Shown: piece after piece, positions 60,773-64,000 of the stretch | Numbering within the stretch: position 1 is the stretch's first letter | Layout of the letters: the number at the start of each line of letters is the position of its first letter | From: JAXGMV01 sp040768445 | GTDB taxonomy: Bacteria > Chloroflexota > Anaerolineae > Anaerolineales > Anaerolineaceae | DNA length: 64,000 nt | NCBI GenBank assembly: GCA_040768445.1 | Contig: JAXGMV010000001.1 | Coordinates: 1,488,001-1,552,000, forward strand | Reading direction: 5' to 3' | The notes under the pieces: model-generated | Databases searched by the model: none | What the model saw: only the letters and a program-made list of their open reading frames with translations | What the model was told of the DNA's origin: nothing | Translations under genes and position numbers: made by a program

Positions 60773-62047
60773 CTACATTGCCTCCGTTAAAGTTTCCAGG
60801 AACTCAGTATTATCCCGGCTTTTTTCCATGCGCTGCAGGATGGCTTCGGTTGCAACGGCTGCATCCATGCCGGCGCCCTGCGGCTGCTGGGTGGTCATCT
60901 GAATGAACATTCTGCGCATTAACCACACCCTTGAAAGCAGGTCAGGTCCGAGCAGAATTTCCTCGCGTCGGGTCGATGAGCGTTCAATGTCAATAGCGGG
61001 GAAAATTCTTCGCTCCTGCAGCTTGCGGGAGAGATGAAGCTCCATGTTGCCGGTGCCCTTGAACTCCTCATATACCACGTCATCCAGTCTCGACCCGGTA
61101 TCAACCAGCGCTGTAGCGATGATCGTCAAAGAACCACCTTCTTCAAGGTTCCTGGCGGCGCCAAAAAACCGCTTGGGCGGATAAAGCGCTGAAGGGTCCA
61201 TACCGCCTGAGAGCGTCCGACCTGAAGGATTGACCACCAGGTTGTAAGCGCGGGCAAGCCGGGTGAGCGAGTCCATCAATATTACCACATCGTGTCCGAT
61301 TTCAACCAGGCGTTTGGCACGCTCAAGGGTGATCTCGGCTGTTCTGACGTGAGAAGACACAGGTTCATCAAATGTAGACGCGACAACCTCAGCCTCTACA
61401 GAACGATCCATGTCGGTAACCTCTTCAGGCCGTTCACCAATCAAGGCAATGATCAGGTGTACTTCAGGATGTTTGGCTGATATCGCATTAGCCAGTTCTT
61501 TCAGAATTGTCGTTTTACCAGATTTCGGAGGTGAAACGATCATGCCGCGCTGGCCGCGTCCAATAGGCGCAATTAGGTTAATCAGTCGGGTCGAGAGGAT
61601 ATCGCGGCGAGTTTCCAGATCAAAGCGCTTGTCGGGGAAGATAGGTGTCAACGACTCGAATGTCGGACGTTTCCTGGCATCCTCTGGGCTGACGCCGTTA
61701 ATAGTTTCCACCTTGAGCAGACCATAATGCCGCTCTGATTCACGCGGTGGCCTGACATGCCCAATCACCAGGTCACCTGAGCGAAGTTCATACCGGCGTA
61801 GCTGAGCTTGTGACACGTATACATCATCGGAGCTAATCTGGTAATTTGTGCGAAGGAATCCGATTCCTTCATTCATGATTTCCAGGACGCCGCCGCGTAC
61901 TTCAAGGCCTTCTTTTTCCGCTTCGGTTTGACGGATGCGGATTATGAGATTTTCTTTCTTCAGGCGTCCGGCGTTTGTAATATTGAGTTCCTTGCCTAAT
62001 TCACGTAATTTTGCGAGTGATGCAGTTTCAAGCTCTTGTATATTCAT
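60773..62047 (-). CDS. rho: Transcription termination factor Rho
   Basis: This 424-residue hexameric RNA helicase has the N-terminal Rho-N and RNA-binding (cold-shock-like) domains (LEIMNEGIGFLRTNYQISSDD), Walker A MIVSPPKSGKTT, Walker B VVILMDSLTRLARAYN and the R-loop region (LSGGMDPSALYPPKRFFGAA). It ends Rho-dependent transcripts. A 375 bp gap upstream may hold its own control region. It heads an operon with the M23 peptidase. Confidence 0.96.
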   Translation of the reverse strand: MNIQELETASLAKLRELGKELNITNAGRLKKENLIIRIRQTEAEKEGLEVRGGVLEIMNEGIGFLRTNYQISSDDVYVSQAQLRRYELRSGDLVIGHVRPPRESERHYGLLKVETINGVSPEDARKRPTFESLTPIFPDKRFDLETRRDILSTRLINLIAPIGRGQRGMIVSPPKSGKTTILKELANAISAKHPEVHLIIALIGERPEEVTDMDRSVEAEVVASTFDEPVSSHVRTAEITLERAKRLVEIGHDVVILMDSLTRLARAYNLVVNPSGRTLSGGMDPSALYPPKRFFGAARNLEEGGSLTIIATALVDTGSRLDDVVYEEFKGTGNMELHLSRKLQERRIFPAIDIERSSTRREEILLGPDLLSRVWLMRRMFIQMTTQQPQGAGMDAAVATEAILQRMEKSRDNTEFLETLTEAM

Positions 62048-62422
62048 AGATAGTCATTCTCACTGAAAATGGGATTTTTGTTCTGTCATATATTTGGACA
62101 GACGATTTTAAATAAATCTTGTGGTTAAGAAAAATATAGATCAAGGCAATAAGATAGGGGAGATTGCTTTGCTTCTGTAAAATACCCCACGCTAAAAATT
62201 ACAGAAAGCGGTTCCAGATATTAGTTTAAATTCCTCGTTGGAGTGATAGAAAAATTATAACACTACAAAACACTGTATGCAAGAAAAATTTACCTATTTA
62301 TGCGTGAATATTAAATAATTAAGGTAAATAATGGCACCAATGTCATAGAGAAATATTACCCTTTATGTAAGGAGCGTGTTTTTAGTTATGAATGCGTAGA
62401 TCAAAGTCGCTTAAAGCTTAAA
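62048..62422. other. Non-coding region upstream of rho
   Basis: No gene is seen in these 375 bases. An inverted repeat TTCTGTAA/TTACAGAA (62173-62180, 62199-62206) would form a hairpin in a rho leader, a plausible place for Rho autoregulation, but no clear promoter is identified. Confidence 0.4.
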
Positions 62423-62842
62423 TTATTCACCGATAATTTTTACAAGGACACGCTTGCGCCGGCGGCCGTCAAATTCACCGTAGAAAATTTGCTCCCATGG
62501 TCCAAGGTCGAGCTTACCGCGTGTGATGGCAACCACCACTTCCCTTCCCATTACCTGCCGCTTGAGATGCGCATCGGCATTGTCTTCACCGGTTTTGTTG
62601 TGCTGGTAGCGGTCAATGGGTGAGTGCGGCGCCAGATCTTCAAGCCATACACGGTAATCGTGATGCAACCCGCTTTCATCATCATTAATAAATACCGATG
62701 CAGTGATATGCATCGCGTTTACAAGCACCAATCCTTCTTTGATACCGCTGTCAGCCAATGCCAGGTTGATGTGATGGGTAATATTAACGAAAGCAACCCT
62801 TTCAGGGATATTGAACCATAATTCTTTGCGGTAGCTTATCAT
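62423..62842 (-). CDS. YjbQ family protein (UPF0047)
   Basis: This 139-residue protein opens ELWFNIPERVAFVNITHHIN and contains ASVFINDDESGLHHDYRVWL, HLKRQVMGREVVVAIT and LDLGPWEQIFYGEFDGRRRK, the complete YjbQ fold. Members have been linked to secondary thiamine-phosphate synthase activity, but the real role is unclear. GGAGAATAGGA precedes the ATG. It lies 23 bp after the lipoprotein gene in an operon. Confidence 0.93.
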   Translation of the reverse strand: MISYRKELWFNIPERVAFVNITHHINLALADSGIKEGLVLVNAMHITASVFINDDESGLHHDYRVWLEDLAPHSPIDRYQHNKTGEDNADAHLKRQVMGREVVVAITRGKLDLGPWEQIFYGEFDGRRRKRVLVKIIGE

Positions 62843-62865
62843 TCCTATTCTCCAAGACAGTTTTT

Positions 62866-63810
62866 TTAAGGATTAACGCTCATCGATTTAATAATATCAT
62901 CCAGCAGTTCCATGCTGGGGTAGAAGCTTGCAGGTGTCTGTTGATTTAGTGTGTTGACTACCTCCAAAAGGTAGTTTGGCCAATTTTCCTCAAAAGCCCA
63001 GAAATCAGTGATCACTGTATCCCCATCATCGGGAAGTACCGGATTTGAGATTGGGAAGATGGCGCTAATGTAGTATTTTCCATCATTTGTTATTCCCTGA
63101 AAAGTATAAATTACATTTGTGTTATCTGGTGGGTAAGTTGCCTGGGCGAACATGGTCAGGTAACGTATGCCCTCGCCGTTTTGGAAGCTTAGATAATCAT
63201 AATTGGTATTGAAGATCATGGCAGCATTCCAAAATGGTAAAAACGGCAAGTAGTCCTTATATCCTGGAATGCTTTTATTACGGAGAGCAACCCTCAGTTC
63301 TTCAAAGTTATCGGCAGCCAATTGGCTGATGTCTTCATAATCGGACACAGGATAGATTTGGATGGCGGGGTCATGCGAATTTTCCGGCAGCGGATAATTG
63401 TTGAATATAAACTCGTAGTAGGTTGGATAGGTTTCGCCAGGAAGCTTGGCTTCACCAAAGAACTGACCCGGCACTACAGCCTGTGAGACAGAATTTGCAA
63501 TTGATTTGTTATAGGAGAAGCTGATACCATTGAACTGCACATCCGGTTGGATTGGGGATGTTACAGTTGGTGGTGTTGTCGGCTGTGCCTGTTCTGCAGG
63601 CTGGTTGGAAACAGGCGTAGGCTGTGGTGTAAAAGGTGGCAGGTCAGCCAGTGCTGTTTGGGTTCGGCTTAAAACATCAATCGTCTGCTGCTGGCTTGAA
63701 GGACCAGCTTCATCATCCACAACCCGGATGCCGCAGGCCAGGCTTAAAATTACCAGTATGGTCAGCGCTACGACAGCCGCTGAAGAGCTTTTATCAGTTG
63801 AAATTTTCAT
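62866..63810 (-). CDS. Lipoprotein, function unknown
   Basis: This 314-residue protein has a signal peptide with lipobox LSLAC, a Gln/Pro/Thr-rich spacer (about 30-90; PPFTPQPTPVSNQPAEQA) and a mature domain with PTYYEFIFNNYPLPENSH and YLPFLPFWNAAMIFNTNYDY. No family is recognised. GGGAGA precedes the ATG. It is transcribed ahead of YjbQ. Confidence 0.8.
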   Translation of the reverse strand: MKISTDKSSSAAVVALTILVILSLACGIRVVDDEAGPSSQQQTIDVLSRTQTALADLPPFTPQPTPVSNQPAEQAQPTTPPTVTSPIQPDVQFNGISFSYNKSIANSVSQAVVPGQFFGEAKLPGETYPTYYEFIFNNYPLPENSHDPAIQIYPVSDYEDISQLAADNFEELRVALRNKSIPGYKDYLPFLPFWNAAMIFNTNYDYLSFQNGEGIRYLTMFAQATYPPDNTNVIYTFQGITNDGKYYISAIFPISNPVLPDDGDTVITDFWAFEENWPNYLLEVVNTLNQQTPASFYPSMELLDDIIKSMSVNP

Positions 63811-64000
63811 GGAATTTCTCCCGGGATTTTCCCCACGAGCAAAAGCCGCACGCTTCTCTTGATTAATAGTTTACCATTTTTTCAATCCAAAATTCAATCA
63901 TGGAATTTGAATAAAACCTTAAACCGCATATCATCAATTGATAATGCACTGCGATTTCGAATTGATTTATTGACTTTCTTTTGATTGCTCAACGCTTCTT

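Noticed and set aside
1..64000. CRISPR array, restriction-modification or abortive-infection locus
   Set aside because: No repeat-spacer pattern and no cas, methylase, nuclease or toxin-antitoxin genes could be recognised.

Overview
The window is a 64 kb stretch of a bacterial chromosome that looks like a member of the Chloroflexota, most likely class Anaerolineae. This assignment is an inference from gene content. It rests on about ten lipoproteins whose lipobox cysteine is followed by a Thr/Pro-rich spacer, a Chloroflexota-like EF-Tu switch I (GITINIAHVEY), a LexA that fits a GAAC-N4-GTTC operator, anaerobic metabolism (pyruvate:ferredoxin oxidoreductase) and a murJ/priA/rho/dnaA core. There are no rRNA genes, CRISPR arrays or phage genes.

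Layout. 1-3.2 kb (minus): the 5' part of nifJ, a Nudix hydrolase, OsmC, a CsoR-family regulator and an FmdB zinc ribbon. 3.4-5.7 kb (plus): a UDP-glucose dehydrogenase-type gene and an autoregulated lexA. 5.7-11.2 kb (minus): a translation operon, read as tRNA-Thr(UGU), tRNA-Tyr, tRNA-Thr(GGU), tuf, rpmG, tRNA-Trp, secE, nusG, rplK, rplA, rplJ, rplL, with an L10 leader attenuator but no rpoBC. 11.4-12.6 kb: one IS-like element placed upstream of the operon promoter. 12.6-21.7 kb: metallo-hydrolases, a MutY carrying an intact Nudix box, pcm, an aldo-keto reductase, a phosphatase-like protein, a dipeptidase facing a D-aminoacylase, and mgsA. 21.7-23.8 kb: dnaA behind a 770 bp AT-rich non-coding region. 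23.9-29.3 kb: lipoproteins, an adenosine-specific kinase family protein, PilZ, and a rhomboid/ClpP-fold/coiled-coil membrane cluster. 29.5-48 kb: murJ, a DMT transporter, mixed metabolic genes, a PfkB-like protein, a CorC-type membrane protein overlapping a MEMO protein, more lipoproteins, histidine phosphatase, thioredoxin, an M81 peptidase, a CBS protein and an HlyD adaptor. 48.4-63.8 kb: priA divergent from an MFS gene, a WD40-like lipoprotein, an SH3-like lipoprotein, a flippase-like membrane protein with an FAD oxidoreductase, a YfcC carrier, rho with a LysM/M23 peptidase, YjbQ and a final lipoprotein.

Themes. The cell-surface load is high: lipoproteins, murJ, M23 peptidase, D-amino-acid peptide recycling and GT2/flippase genes. 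Regulation readable in the DNA includes LexA autoregulation, the L10 leader, bidirectional terminators between convergent genes, and many extended -10 (TGN-TANAAT) promoters. In at least four genes (murJ, pfkB-like, priA, flippase-like) this promoter lies only 7-8 nt before the start codon with no Shine-Dalgarno sequence, which predicts leaderless mRNAs. I did not find a clear new defence or mobile system. The strongest unusual signals are the leaderless-promoter set, the MutY-Nudix fusion, the L10 attenuator with duplicated arms, the IS ends with a start-occluding hairpin, and several enzymes with altered catalytic motifs.
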